Shown here: in pieces, positions 1 through 5,345 of the stretch | Layout of the letters: every line of letters begins with the position of its first letter | How positions within the stretch are numbered: position 1 is the first letter of the stretch | NCBI GenBank assembly: GCA_910587375.1 | Contig: CAJULR010000019.1 | Coordinates: 1-9,556, forward strand | Length of the DNA: 9,556 bases | Origin: Candidatus Gastranaerophilales bacterium | GTDB lineage: Bacteria; Cyanobacteriota; Vampirovibrionia; Gastranaerophilales; Gastranaerophilaceae | Direction: 5' to 3' | The notes under the pieces: generated by a model | Databases searched by the model: none | The model's input: only the letters and a program-made list of their open reading frames with translations | What the model was told of the DNA's origin: nothing | Program-made: the position numbers and the translations under genes

Positions 1-245
1 ACTCTTTGATTAAAAAAATCGAAAAACTAAACGAAACCCAAGAAAAGAAAGTTATAAAAACATGGTCCAGGGCGTCTATGATTATACCTGATATGTTGGG
101 ACATACAATTGCTGTACATAACGGTAAATCCCATGTTCCCGTTTATATAACAGAACAAATGGTAGGCCACAAGCTCGGTGAATTTGCTAATACCCGCTCA
201 TTCAGAGGCCACGCCGGACAGGATAAGACAGCAAAAAGAAAATAA
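1..245 (+). CDS. rpsS: 30S ribosomal protein S19, 5'-truncated by window edge
   Basis: S19 is a small-subunit head protein that contacts 16S rRNA and forms a complex with S13 near the A site. About 80 residues are visible, and the frame is open through base 3 to the window edge. The family is usually 92-95 residues, so roughly 12-15 N-terminal residues, including the usual 'RSLKKGPF' block, lie outside. Diagnostic segments are 'TWSRASMIIPDMLGHTIAVHNG' in the middle (positions about 63-125), 'HVPVYITEQMVGHKLGEFA' and the basic C-terminus 'RGHAGQDKTAKRK'. A TTG at base 6 could be taken as a start, but homology runs upstream of it, so it is internal. It stands directly before rplV, as in the standard S10 operon. 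The wording 'IEKLN...VIKTWSRAS' resembles cyanobacterial S19 (inference). Confidence 0.96.
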   Translation, partial: SLIKKIEKLNETQEKKVIKTWSRASMIIPDMLGHTIAVHNGKSHVPVYITEQMVGHKLGEFANTRSFRGHAGQDKTAKRK

Positions 246-284
246 CTTAATTAAATAATTATTAATTAAAAGGAAATAAGGACA

Positions 285-620
285 ATGCAACAAGCAACAG
301 CTAAACAAACAGATATAAAGATGCCTGCAAGAAAGCTAAGAAGAGTAATTAACGAAGTTCGCGGCAAAATGGCTAACGAAGCGTTAAGAATTCTTAAATT
401 TATGCCTTACTTTGCTGCAAGAGTTGTTGAAAAGAATTTAACGGCAGCAATTGCAAATGCATCTGAAAAATTCTCTGGAGATGCTAATGCGCTTAAAGTT
501 TCTGAAATTTATGCAGATGAGAGCGTGACTTACAAAAGAGCACGTCCCAGAGCGCAAGGCAGAATGTATAAAAGATTCAAAAGAAGTTCACACTTAACGG
601 TAAAATTAACGAAAAACTAG
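285..620 (+). CDS. rplV: 50S ribosomal protein L22
   Basis: L22 binds 23S rRNA, and its beta-hairpin lines the peptide exit tunnel. The 111-residue product has the usual family length. It shows the N-terminal helical part with 'MPARKLRRVINEVRGK' (residues about 13-28), the central 'AAIANASEKF' block, and the C-terminal hairpin and tail 'RPRAQGRMYKRFKRSSHLTV' (about 87-106), which in this family carries the tunnel loop. The ATG is preceded by AAAAGGA at 268-274, 10 nt upstream. It follows rpsS after a 39-bp AT-rich gap. Its TAG stop overlaps the Shine-Dalgarno of rpsC, suggesting translational coupling to S3. Confidence 0.97.
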   Translation: MQQATAKQTDIKMPARKLRRVINEVRGKMANEALRILKFMPYFAARVVEKNLTAAIANASEKFSGDANALKVSEIYADESVTYKRARPRAQGRMYKRFKRSSHLTVKLTKN

Positions 621-631
621 GAGATATAACT

Positions 632-1381
632 TTGGGACAAAAGACACATCCAACCGGATTTAGAATAGGAATAATTGAACCTTGGGTCAGCACTTGGTTT
701 GCTAAAAGAAAACAATATGCTTCAAATATCGCAGAAGATGCTAAAATCAGAAGATTTGTTAAGAAGAAACTTTATGCAGCAGGTGTTTCAAGGATTGTAA
801 TTGCAAGAAAAGCGCAAAATGTTAATATCACAGTTGTGACTGCAAAGCCCGGTATTGTTGTAGGCAGAGGCGGTCAAGGTATTGATGAATTAAGAGTTGC
901 AGTTCAAAACTTAATCAATAATAAAAACGTTTCAATTGATGTAGTTGAAGTTGCAAGAATTGATGTTGATGCACAATTGGTTGCTGAAAACATTGCTCTT
1001 CAATTAGAAAAACGTATCGCATTCAGACGTGCAATGAAACAGGCTATGCAAAGAACAATGAGAGCGGGCGTTCAAGGTATTAAAGTTATGGTATCGGGAC
1101 GTTTGGGCGGTGCTGAAATTGCAAGAAGCGAATGGGCAAAAGAAGGCAGAATTCCTCTTCAAACATTAAGAGCTGATGTTCAATACGGATTTGCGGAAGC
1201 AGATACCGTTATGGGTAAAATCGGCGTTAAAGTTTGGGTATTCAAAGGTGACCTTATGCCCGGTGAAAAAGCCGATCAAAACATTAAGACCAAAAAGCCT
1301 CAAGGACAGGGTAAAGAAGGGGCTCCGCGTCTTAACAGAAGAAAACGTAGTGAAGACAATGCTTCAAATACCGAAGCATAA
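632..1381 (+). CDS. rpsC: 30S ribosomal protein S3 (TTG start)
   Basis: S3 sits at the mRNA entry channel of the 30S subunit and helps with helicase activity on mRNA. The product is 249 residues. It starts with the family-typical 'MGQKTHPTGFRIG', which fixes the start at a TTG codon. The Shine-Dalgarno TAGGAG (618-623) overlaps the rplV stop and lies 8 nt before TTG. A KH domain carries the conserved 'IVVGRGGQG' loop at about residues 75-83. The C-terminal S3 domain has 'QRTMRAGVQGIKVMVSGRLGG' near 140-160 and 'SEWAKEGRIPLQTLRADVQYG' near 166-186. A basic, polar tail follows from about residue 215. Gene order is the standard rplV-rpsC-rplP. Confidence 0.97.
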   Translation: MGQKTHPTGFRIGIIEPWVSTWFAKRKQYASNIAEDAKIRRFVKKKLYAAGVSRIVIARKAQNVNITVVTAKPGIVVGRGGQGIDELRVAVQNLINNKNVSIDVVEVARIDVDAQLVAENIALQLEKRIAFRRAMKQAMQRTMRAGVQGIKVMVSGRLGGAEIARSEWAKEGRIPLQTLRADVQYGFAEADTVMGKIGVKVWVFKGDLMPGEKADQNIKTKKPQGQGKEGAPRLNRRKRSEDNASNTEA

Positions 1382-1405
1382 GTATAAAATAGGAGCAAAT
1401 TAAAA

Positions 1406-1819
1406 ATGTTAATGCCTAAAAAAACCAAATTCAGAAAGAAGATGAAAGGCAATATGAAGGGAACCGAAACCAGAGGAACTACTTTGGAATTTGGTAAGTA
1501 CGGTTTAGTAAGCACCGATCCTGCATGGATTACATCAAGACAAATCGAAGCCGCACGTCGTGCAATGACAAGAAAAATCAAAAGAGGCGGTAACGTTTGG
1601 ATTAAGATTTTCCCTGATAAACCGATAACTGCAAAACCTGCTGAAACTCGTATGGGTAAAGGTAAAGGTAACCCTGAATATTGGGTAGCCGTTGTAAAAC
1701 CCGGCAGATTGCTTTTTGAAATTGATTATTCAGTAAGAGAAGATGCAATTGAGGCACTTAAATTGGCAGCTCAAAAGCTTCCCGTTAAGACCAGAATTGT
1801 AGAAAAAATAGGTGAATAA
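1406..1819 (+). CDS. rplP: 50S ribosomal protein L16
   Basis: L16 binds 23S rRNA near the peptidyl-transferase centre and the A-site tRNA, and is needed for late 50S assembly. The product is 137 residues, normal for the family. It opens with 'MLMPKKTKFRKKMKG', has 'TRGTTLEFGKYGLVS' near the N-terminus, 'ARRAMTRKIKRGG' in the middle, and the diagnostic 'ETRMGKGKGNPEYWVAVVKP' around residues 72-91. The first ATG (1406) is favoured over the in-frame ATG at 1412, because AGGAG at 1391-1395 lies 10 nt from the first. The stop is one base before the rpmC start, so the two genes are probably translationally coupled. Confidence 0.97.
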   Translation: MLMPKKTKFRKKMKGNMKGTETRGTTLEFGKYGLVSTDPAWITSRQIEAARRAMTRKIKRGGNVWIKIFPDKPITAKPAETRMGKGKGNPEYWVAVVKPGRLLFEIDYSVREDAIEALKLAAQKLPVKTRIVEKIGE

Positions 1820-1820
1820 A

Positions 1821-2018
1821 ATGAAACTCAATGAAATTAAAGAAAAAACGGTTGAAGAATTAAAGGAATTAATTTTAAACGCTAAAAAGGAATTATTTTC
1901 TTTAAGAATGAAACATAATAAAATGACCCCTTTGGAAAATCCTGCAAGCATTAAAAAAGCAAGAAAAGAGATTGCCCAATTAAAAACCGTATTAAGACAA
2001 AAAGAAATAAATGTGTAA
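1821..2018 (+). CDS. rpmC: 50S ribosomal protein L29
   Basis: L29 is a small two-helix 23S-binding protein at the tunnel exit, next to L23 and part of the docking platform for trigger factor and SRP. From this ATG the product is 65 residues, a usual length. It is a helical hairpin with 'EELKELILNAKKELFSLRMK' in helix 1, the turn 'LENPASI' and 'KKARKEIAQLKTVLRQKE' in helix 2. I chose ATG 1821 over the GTG at 1812. The GTG would lie inside the rplP end and sits on the only Shine-Dalgarno-like run (AGGTGA, 1810-1815), which is 5 nt from the ATG. The Shine-Dalgarno is weaker than in the neighbours, consistent with coupling to rplP one base upstream. Confidence 0.95.
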   Translation: MKLNEIKEKTVEELKELILNAKKELFSLRMKHNKMTPLENPASIKKARKEIAQLKTVLRQKEINV

Positions 2019-2035
2019 GATAAGGAAGCAATAAA

Positions 2036-2281
2036 ATGCCAAAGAAAGTCAAAGTTGGAACAGTGGTAAGCGACAAAATGGATAAAACAATTGTAGTATC
2101 TGTTGCAGAACACAAAGCCCACAAAAAATATAAAAAAACAATGACATTTACCAAAAAATATAAAGTAAGCGATGTTGAAGGCGTTTCAAAAGCAGGAGAC
2201 GTTGTATCTATCGTTGAACACAGACCTATTTCAGGTTCTGTAAGATGGGTTTTGGATAAAGTTGTTGAAGCTGCAAAATAG
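2036..2281 (+). CDS. rpsQ: 30S ribosomal protein S17
   Basis: S17 is a primary 16S rRNA-binding protein of the 30S body with an OB fold. The product is 81 residues, family-typical. The N-terminal strand motif 'GTVVSDKMDKTIVVSV' (residues about 8-23) and the C-terminal 'GDVVSIVEHRPISGSVRWVL' (about 54-73) are diagnostic. The Shine-Dalgarno AAGGA at 2022-2026 lies 9 nt before the ATG. It is placed between rpmC and rplN, as in the canonical cluster. The last third is slightly unusual in having 'SGSVRW' where most homologues have a 'S.TK.W' pattern, a mild divergence. Confidence 0.96.
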   Translation: MPKKVKVGTVVSDKMDKTIVVSVAEHKAHKKYKKTMTFTKKYKVSDVEGVSKAGDVVSIVEHRPISGSVRWVLDKVVEAAK

Positions 2282-2320
2282 TTTAGGCTTAAAATATTTA
2301 ATATAAAAAGGTAAGAGAAA

Positions 2321-2689
2321 ATGATACAACAAGAAACCAGATTAAAAGTTGCCGATAATACAGGTGCTAAAGAAGTTCTTTGCATCAGAATTATGTGCGG
2401 CTCAAATAAAAAATACGCAAGCGTTGGCGACAGAATTAAAGTTGCCGTGAAAGACGCTGCACCCGGGATGACTGTAAAAAAATCAGAAACCCACGAAGCG
2501 GTTGTTGTTAGAACCAAAGCCGATATCAAAAGAAATGACGGTTCCGTTATCAGATTTGATGACAATGCCGTTGTTATAATCAACAAAGACGGCAACCCGA
2601 AAGGAACCCGTGTATTTGGTCCTGTTGCAAGGGAATTAAGAGATAAAAACTTTATGAAAATAGTTTCTCTTGCGCCGGAAGTTATTTAA
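2321..2689 (+). CDS. rplN: 50S ribosomal protein L14
   Basis: L14 binds 23S rRNA and contributes to intersubunit bridges with 16S helix 14. The 122-residue product matches the usual family length. It begins with the highly conserved 'MIQQETRLKVADNTGAKE' and carries the family signature 'GTRVFGPVARELR' at residues 95-107. The ATG is preceded by AAAAGG about 9 nt upstream. The 39-bp gap from rpsQ is AT-rich, with no clear hairpin. In the canonical layout rplN is the first gene of the spc operon. I see no separate promoter in this short gap, so here it is probably co-transcribed with the S10 genes. Confidence 0.97.
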   Translation: MIQQETRLKVADNTGAKEVLCIRIMCGSNKKYASVGDRIKVAVKDAAPGMTVKKSETHEAVVVRTKADIKRNDGSVIRFDDNAVVIINKDGNPKGTRVFGPVARELRDKNFMKIVSLAPEVI

Positions 2690-2709
2690 TATAAAAGGAA
2701 CAAATGAAA

Positions 2710-3048
2710 ATGGCAAAGTCAGAAGAAAAGAAAATTCATACAAAAGTGGGTGACAGAGTAATTGTTACCTCCGGACGCGATAAAGGCAAAGTGGGCAACG
2801 TTAAAGAAGTTGATACCAAAAAAGGCGAAGTACTTGTTGAAGGTGTTAACATGGTAACAAAAGCTCAAAAAGCTAACCCTATGGCAGGAATTCAAGGCGG
2901 ACTCGTTAAAAAAGAAGCTTTTATGGATTCAAGCAAAGTTATGGTTTACTGCCCCTCTTGCGAAAAAGCTACAAGAGTAAAACATGAAATTAAAGACGGC
3001 AAAAAAATTCGCGTTTGCAAAAAATGCAGCGAATCATTAGATGTATAA
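2710..3048 (+). CDS. rplX: 50S ribosomal protein L24
   Basis: L24 binds 23S rRNA early and initiates 50S assembly. From ATG 2710 the product is 112 residues. A KOW motif lies at about residues 11-38 ('VGDRVIVTSGRDKGKVGNV'), followed by the typical 'GVNMVTKAQKANP'. The C-terminal half contains two CxxC pairs (C81/C84 and C103/C106), a possible zinc knuckle found in many bacterial L24 proteins. An in-frame ATG at 2704 would add 'MK'. I prefer 2710, because the Shine-Dalgarno AAAAGGA (2693-2699) is 10 nt from it, like the neighbours, but only 4 nt from 2704. An 87-bp hairpin-bearing spacer follows before rplE. Confidence 0.95.
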   Translation: MAKSEEKKIHTKVGDRVIVTSGRDKGKVGNVKEVDTKKGEVLVEGVNMVTKAQKANPMAGIQGGLVKKEAFMDSSKVMVYCPSCEKATRVKHEIKDGKKIRVCKKCSESLDV

Positions 3049-3064
3049 TTTAAGAGCATAAGCA

Positions 3065-3113
3065 TTGAAATTTGACAGGCTCGCCGAACTTATTCAATAG
3101 AGCAGAATTTCAA
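3065..3113 (+). promoter_or_regulatory. Stem-loop in the rplX-rplE spacer, candidate ribosomal-protein operator
   Basis: An 8-bp perfect outer stem (TTGAAATT 3065-3072 with AATTTCAA 3106-3113) encloses an asymmetric internal loop (6 nt on the left, 2 nt on the right). A 4-bp inner stem follows (GCTC 3079-3082 with GAGC 3100-3103), with a 17-nt loop. The structure ends 6 nt before the rplE Shine-Dalgarno (GAAAGG, 3120-3125). In E. coli, S8 represses the spc operon by binding mRNA near the start of rplE, so this is the expected place for such a site. I could not match it confidently to the S8 site of 16S rRNA; the assignment is inference. Confidence 0.4.
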
Positions 3114-3135
3114 AGGCTAGAAAGGTAAAAATAAA

Positions 3136-3693
3136 ATGTCAGCTCAAAAAACAACTGATTTAAAAGCAAAATATCAAGATCAAATCAGAAAACAATTAAA
3201 AGAAGAATTTAAATTAACAAATGAAATGCAAATTCCAAGATTGCATAAAATTGTTATCAATATGGGTGTGGGCGAAGCTTCGCACAATTCAAAACTGGCT
3301 GAAGCAATTGTAGCTCAATTAACAAAAATTGCAGGTCAAAAAGCTTTGGTTACAAAAGCTAAAAAATCAATCGCATCATACAAATTAAGAGAAGGTATGC
3401 CGGTTGGTTCAATGGTAACGCTCAGAGGCGAGAGAATGTATGATTTCTTCCAGAAGCTCGTTTGCGTTGTACTTCCCAGAATTCGTGACTTTAGAGGGGT
3501 ATCAGGCAAGAGCTTTGATGGCAGAGGAAACTATACTTTTGGTTTGAAAGAACAAGCTTTATTCCCTGAAATTCACTACGAAGAAGTGGATATTGTTAAG
3601 GGTATGAATATTTCTATAATTACAACGGCGCCCAATGATGAAATGGCAAAAAGCCTGCTTGCTCATTTAGGTATGCCCTTTAAAAAACATTAA
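3136..3693 (+). CDS. rplE: 50S ribosomal protein L5
   Basis: L5 binds 5S rRNA and the central protuberance of the 50S, and contacts P-site tRNA. The product is 185 residues, within the normal 178-187 range. Diagnostic segments are 'IPRLHKIVINMGVGEA' (about residues 33-48), 'KAKKSIASYKLREGMPVG' (about 74-91), 'LPRIRDFRGVSGKSFDGRGN' (about 113-132) and 'FGLKEQALFPEI' (about 135-146). The Shine-Dalgarno GAAAGG (3120-3125) is 10 nt upstream. The gene is separated from rplX by an unusually long structured spacer, and rpsN follows after 19 bp, so L5 and S14 are probably co-translated. Confidence 0.97.
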   Translation: MSAQKTTDLKAKYQDQIRKQLKEEFKLTNEMQIPRLHKIVINMGVGEASHNSKLAEAIVAQLTKIAGQKALVTKAKKSIASYKLREGMPVGSMVTLRGERMYDFFQKLVCVVLPRIRDFRGVSGKSFDGRGNYTFGLKEQALFPEIHYEEVDIVKGMNISIITTAPNDEMAKSLLAHLGMPFKKH

Positions 3694-3712
3694 TCAAAGG
3701 AGAATGTAAATA

Positions 3713-3919
3713 ATGGCTAAAAAAGCAATGATAAACAAAGAAGCAACTCGTGAAATGCTTGCCGCTAAAGGAAAATATCCTACAGTAAGACTTCACAACA
3801 GATGCTCTATCTGCGGCAGACCCCACGGGTTCCACAGAGATTTCGGCCTTTGCAGAATTCACTTAAGAGAATTTGCACACAGAGGTTTATTGCCGGGCGT
3901 TACAAAAGCTTCTTGGTAA
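3713..3919 (+). CDS. rpsN: 30S ribosomal protein S14, short type with CCCH site
   Basis: S14 is a 16S-binding protein of the 30S head. The product is 68 residues, close to the 61-residue zinc-type S14 rather than the roughly 100-residue zinc-free type. Zinc-type S14 has CxxC...CxxC; here the ligand positions read C31, C34, C47 and H50 ('CSIC' and 'CRIH'), with the last Cys replaced by His. The codon is CAC at 3860-3862. Flanking text ('RLHNRC', 'HRDFGL', 'LREFAHRGLLPGV') resembles the long cyanobacterial S14. The Shine-Dalgarno AAAGGAG (3696-3702) is 10 nt upstream. It is the last gene before a strong hairpin terminator. A zinc site with three Cys and one His remains chemically plausible (inference). 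Confidence 0.96.
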   Translation: MAKKAMINKEATREMLAAKGKYPTVRLHNRCSICGRPHGFHRDFGLCRIHLREFAHRGLLPGVTKASW

Positions 3920-3936
3920 GAAATTTAAAATATATT

Positions 3937-3980
3937 AAAATGCACACCTTGTTTTAATGGTGTGCATTTTGTTGTTTTAT
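3937..3980 (+). terminator. Rho-independent terminator after rpsN
   Basis: A perfect 12-bp inverted repeat (AAAATGCACACC 3937-3948 and GGTGTGCATTTT 3959-3970) with a 10-nt loop is followed by a T-rich stretch (GTTGTTTTAT). It lies 17 bp after the rpsN stop and before a good promoter, so it most likely ends the rpsS-rpsN transcript. The A-run on the left arm would let it work in the other direction too, but no gene approaches from that side. It could also act as a partial attenuator with read-through into rpsH. Confidence 0.85.
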
Positions 3981-4009
3981 AAAGAAAAATTAACTTTTTT
4001 AATAAAAGT

Positions 4010-4045
4010 TTGCAATGTTTTTTTGTTTTATATATTATTATCTTT
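4010..4045 (+). promoter_or_regulatory. Predicted sigma70-type promoter for rpsH-rplF-rplR
   Basis: TTGCAA (4010-4015) and TATTAT (4033-4038) are separated by 17 bp, close to the housekeeping consensus, in an AT-rich stretch just past the rpsN terminator. The predicted transcription start is near 4045, giving a leader of about 89 nt before the rpsH ATG. The terminator-then-promoter order supports a real transcription unit boundary inside the spc cluster. Confidence 0.65.
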
Positions 4046-4083
4046 GCGCGGGTTTATCCTGTGCAATAGATATTACTAAACTA

Positions 4084-4111
4084 CAAGGCTGAACGATATT
4101 TTCGGGTCTTG
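4084..4111 (+). promoter_or_regulatory. Hairpin in the rpsH leader
   Basis: CAAGGCT (4084-4090) pairs with GGTCTTG (4105-4111), including two G-U pairs. A three-base bulge GAA follows on the left side, then a CGA/TCG top stem with a 5-nt loop. It ends 6 nt before the rpsH Shine-Dalgarno (GAAAGGA, 4118-4124). Its place in a leader of about 89 nt makes it a possible autoregulatory site or a Shine-Dalgarno accessibility element. The stability is modest, and the regulatory role is inference. Confidence 0.35.
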
Positions 4112-4133
4112 CAAGTAGAAAGGAAAATTAAAT

Positions 4134-4529
4134 ATGACAGTTACAGATCCTATCGCAGATTTGCTCACAAGAATCAGAAACGCTAACACCGTTCGTCATT
4201 CAAATGTTGAGATTCCTGCTTCAAATTTAAAGGTTGAACTTGTTAAACTTCTTCGTGAAGAAGGCTTCATTGCAGGTTATACCGTTAAAGAAAAAGACAA
4301 CTTTAAAGTTATTGATGTTGAATTAAAATACAATAACAATAAACCTGTTATTACAGGCTTAAAAAGAGTATCAACACCGGGTTTGAGAACTTATTCAAAA
4401 GCTAAAAACCTGCCCAGAGTATTTGACGGTTTAGGAATTGCCGTTGTTTCAACAAGCAAAGGCTTATTGACAGATAAAACCGCAAGAAAAGAAAATATCG
4501 GCGGTGAAGTTCTTTGCTACGTTTGGTAG
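4134..4529 (+). CDS. rpsH: 30S ribosomal protein S8
   Basis: S8 is a primary 16S rRNA-binding protein (helix 21) of the 30S platform, and in E. coli it is the translational repressor of the spc operon. The 131-residue product is full length. It starts 'MTVTDPIADLLTRIRNA' and ends with the family signature around 'GIAVVSTSKGLLTDKTARK' plus 'GGEVLCYVW'. The Shine-Dalgarno GAAAGGA (4118-4124) is 9 nt upstream. Unlike the canonical arrangement, where it follows rpsN within one operon, it is preceded here by a terminator, a promoter and a leader. S8 can therefore be made from a different transcript than L5 and S14. A 199-bp structured spacer separates it from rplF. Confidence 0.97.
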   Translation: MTVTDPIADLLTRIRNANTVRHSNVEIPASNLKVELVKLLREEGFIAGYTVKEKDNFKVIDVELKYNNNKPVITGLKRVSTPGLRTYSKAKNLPRVFDGLGIAVVSTSKGLLTDKTARKENIGGEVLCYVW

Positions 4530-4579
4530 TATAGGTTTTGCGTTTTAAAGCGCATCTTAAATAAATGGGTTGATTTGGT

Positions 4580-4616
4580 GTTTCTTTATGTGCTTTATGC
4601 GGTGCATAAAAGAAAC
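4580..4616 (+). promoter_or_regulatory. Stem-loop downstream of rpsH
   Basis: GTTTCTTTATG (4580-4590) pairs with CATAAAAGAAAC (4605-4616) with a single bulged A, and weak pairs extend the stem toward an 8-nt loop. It begins 51 bp after the rpsH stop. No T-run follows, so it does not look like a classic terminator. It may be an mRNA processing or 3'-end stabilising hairpin, or the first domain of the structured spacer before rplF. A smaller AAGCG/CGCTT hairpin (4620-4633) follows directly. Confidence 0.5.
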
Positions 4617-4644
4617 CCGAAGCGTTCCCGCTTAATACACAAGT

Positions 4645-4707
4645 GCGTGGCGTGGTGTTTCAGACGAAAATTTAATTGTTGTTTCCGTCTTGCACACCGG
4701 CTCACGC
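4645..4707 (+). promoter_or_regulatory. Long interrupted stem-loop immediately upstream of rplF
   Basis: Three 5-bp helices stack in register: GCGTG/CACGC (4645-4649 with 4703-4707), GGTGT/ACACC (4654-4658 with 4694-4698) and AGACG/CGTCT (4662-4666 with 4686-4690). They are separated by symmetric internal loops of 4x4 and 3x3 nt, under a 19-nt AT-rich loop. It ends 6 nt before the rplF Shine-Dalgarno (AAAGGAG, 4714-4720). The symmetry and position suggest a folded mRNA leader that a ribosomal protein such as S8 or L6 could bind. I know of no described L6 leader motif that it matches; the function is inference. Confidence 0.5.
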
Positions 4708-4728
4708 GAAGCAAAAGGAGAAAACAAA

Positions 4729-5268
4729 ATGTCAAGAATCGGTAAATTACCTGTTGAAATCCCATCAGGGGTGGAAGTAAAGGTAGAAAACAATGTAGTA
4801 ACCGCAAAAGGCCCCAAAGGCACAGAATCTGTTGAAATCAGACATGAAATTGAAGTTAAGGTTGACGGAAATCATGTAATTTTAACAAGAAAAAATGATG
4901 ACAGAAAATCACGTTCATTACATGGTCTTTCAAGAACTCTTGTTCAAAACGTTATAACAGGCGTTAAAGACGGTTTTGAAAAGAAACTTGAAATCCAGGG
5001 TGTTGGTTACAGAGCTCAAATGCAAGGTACATCAATTAATTTACAATTAGGTTATTCACACCCGATTGTAATTGAACCGCCTAAAGGTATTACAATTGCT
5101 GTTGAAGCTAACACAAAAATCACCGTTACAGGTACAAATAAACAGGCTGTAGGCGATATTGCAGCGCTTATTCGTTCTAAACGTGCACCTGAAGTATACA
5201 AAGGCAAGGGTGTAAGATATGAAGGTGAATACGTAAGACGTAAAGCCGGTAAAGCAGGTAAAAAGTAA
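4729..5268 (+). CDS. rplF: 50S ribosomal protein L6
   Basis: L6 is a two-domain 23S-binding protein near the factor-binding site and sarcin-ricin loop. From this ATG the product is 179 residues, normal for the family. It begins 'MSRIGKLPVEIPSGVEVKV' (domain 1), has 'GVGYRAQMQG' at the start of domain 2, and ends with the signature 'APEVYKGKGVRY' followed by 'VRRKAGKAGKK'. The Shine-Dalgarno AAAGGAG (4714-4720) lies 8 nt upstream. An in-frame ATG at 4690 would add 13 non-homologous residues and overlap the leader hairpin, so it is rejected. The gene is probably co-transcribed with rpsH and rplR. Confidence 0.97.
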   Translation: MSRIGKLPVEIPSGVEVKVENNVVTAKGPKGTESVEIRHEIEVKVDGNHVILTRKNDDRKSRSLHGLSRTLVQNVITGVKDGFEKKLEIQGVGYRAQMQGTSINLQLGYSHPIVIEPPKGITIAVEANTKITVTGTNKQAVGDIAALIRSKRAPEVYKGKGVRYEGEYVRRKAGKAGKK

Positions 5269-5290
5269 TAAGTAACAAATAGTTAAATTG

Positions 5291-5330
5291 CCCGTTTGAA
5301 TCCCGCTTGTAATTAAAGACGGGGTTTGGG
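5291..5330 (+). promoter_or_regulatory. Hairpin in the rplF-rplR spacer
   Basis: AATCCCG (5299-5305) pairs with CGGGGTT (5320-5326), continuing as CTT/AAG (5306-5308 with 5316-5318) past one bulged A to a 7-nt loop. A short outer CCC/GGG pair (5291-5293 with 5328-5330) lies beyond an asymmetric loop. It ends 2 nt before the purine-rich rplR Shine-Dalgarno (AAAGGA, 5333-5338). No T-run follows, so termination is unlikely. It resembles the other structured spacers in general design and could modulate rplR translation (inference). Confidence 0.4.
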
Positions 5331-5345
5331 TGAAAGGAAATAAAA

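Noticed and set aside
6..8. TTG as the start of rpsS
   Set aside because: S19 homology extends upstream of it; the gene is simply cut by the window edge.
1176..1403. 75-codon open frame overlapping the end of rpsC
   Set aside because: Out of frame within the conserved S3 coding sequence; no family resemblance and no Shine-Dalgarno.
1951..2595. 214-codon open frame on the minus strand
   Set aside because: Entirely antisense to rpmC, rpsQ and rplN; composition is a hydrophobic shadow of Lys-rich codons.
3095..4090. Shared short words (CAATAGA then AAGGCT) in the rplE and rpsH leaders
   Set aside because: Too short and at different spacing and structural positions; likely chance in AT-rich spacers.
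4538..4599. Weak promoter-like pairs (TTGCGT/ATAAAT and TTGATT/TTTATG) before rplF
   Set aside because: Poor -10 or -35 matches in AT-rich DNA; not enough to claim a separate rplF promoter.
4588..4635. 15-codon frame starting ATG in the rpsH-rplF spacer, a possible leader peptide
   Set aside because: No Shine-Dalgarno, no run of regulatory codons, and it lies within the hairpin arms.
4690..4728. 13-residue N-terminal extension of L6 from an upstream ATG
   Set aside because: Not homologous to L6, has no Shine-Dalgarno, and overlaps the leader hairpin and the true Shine-Dalgarno.
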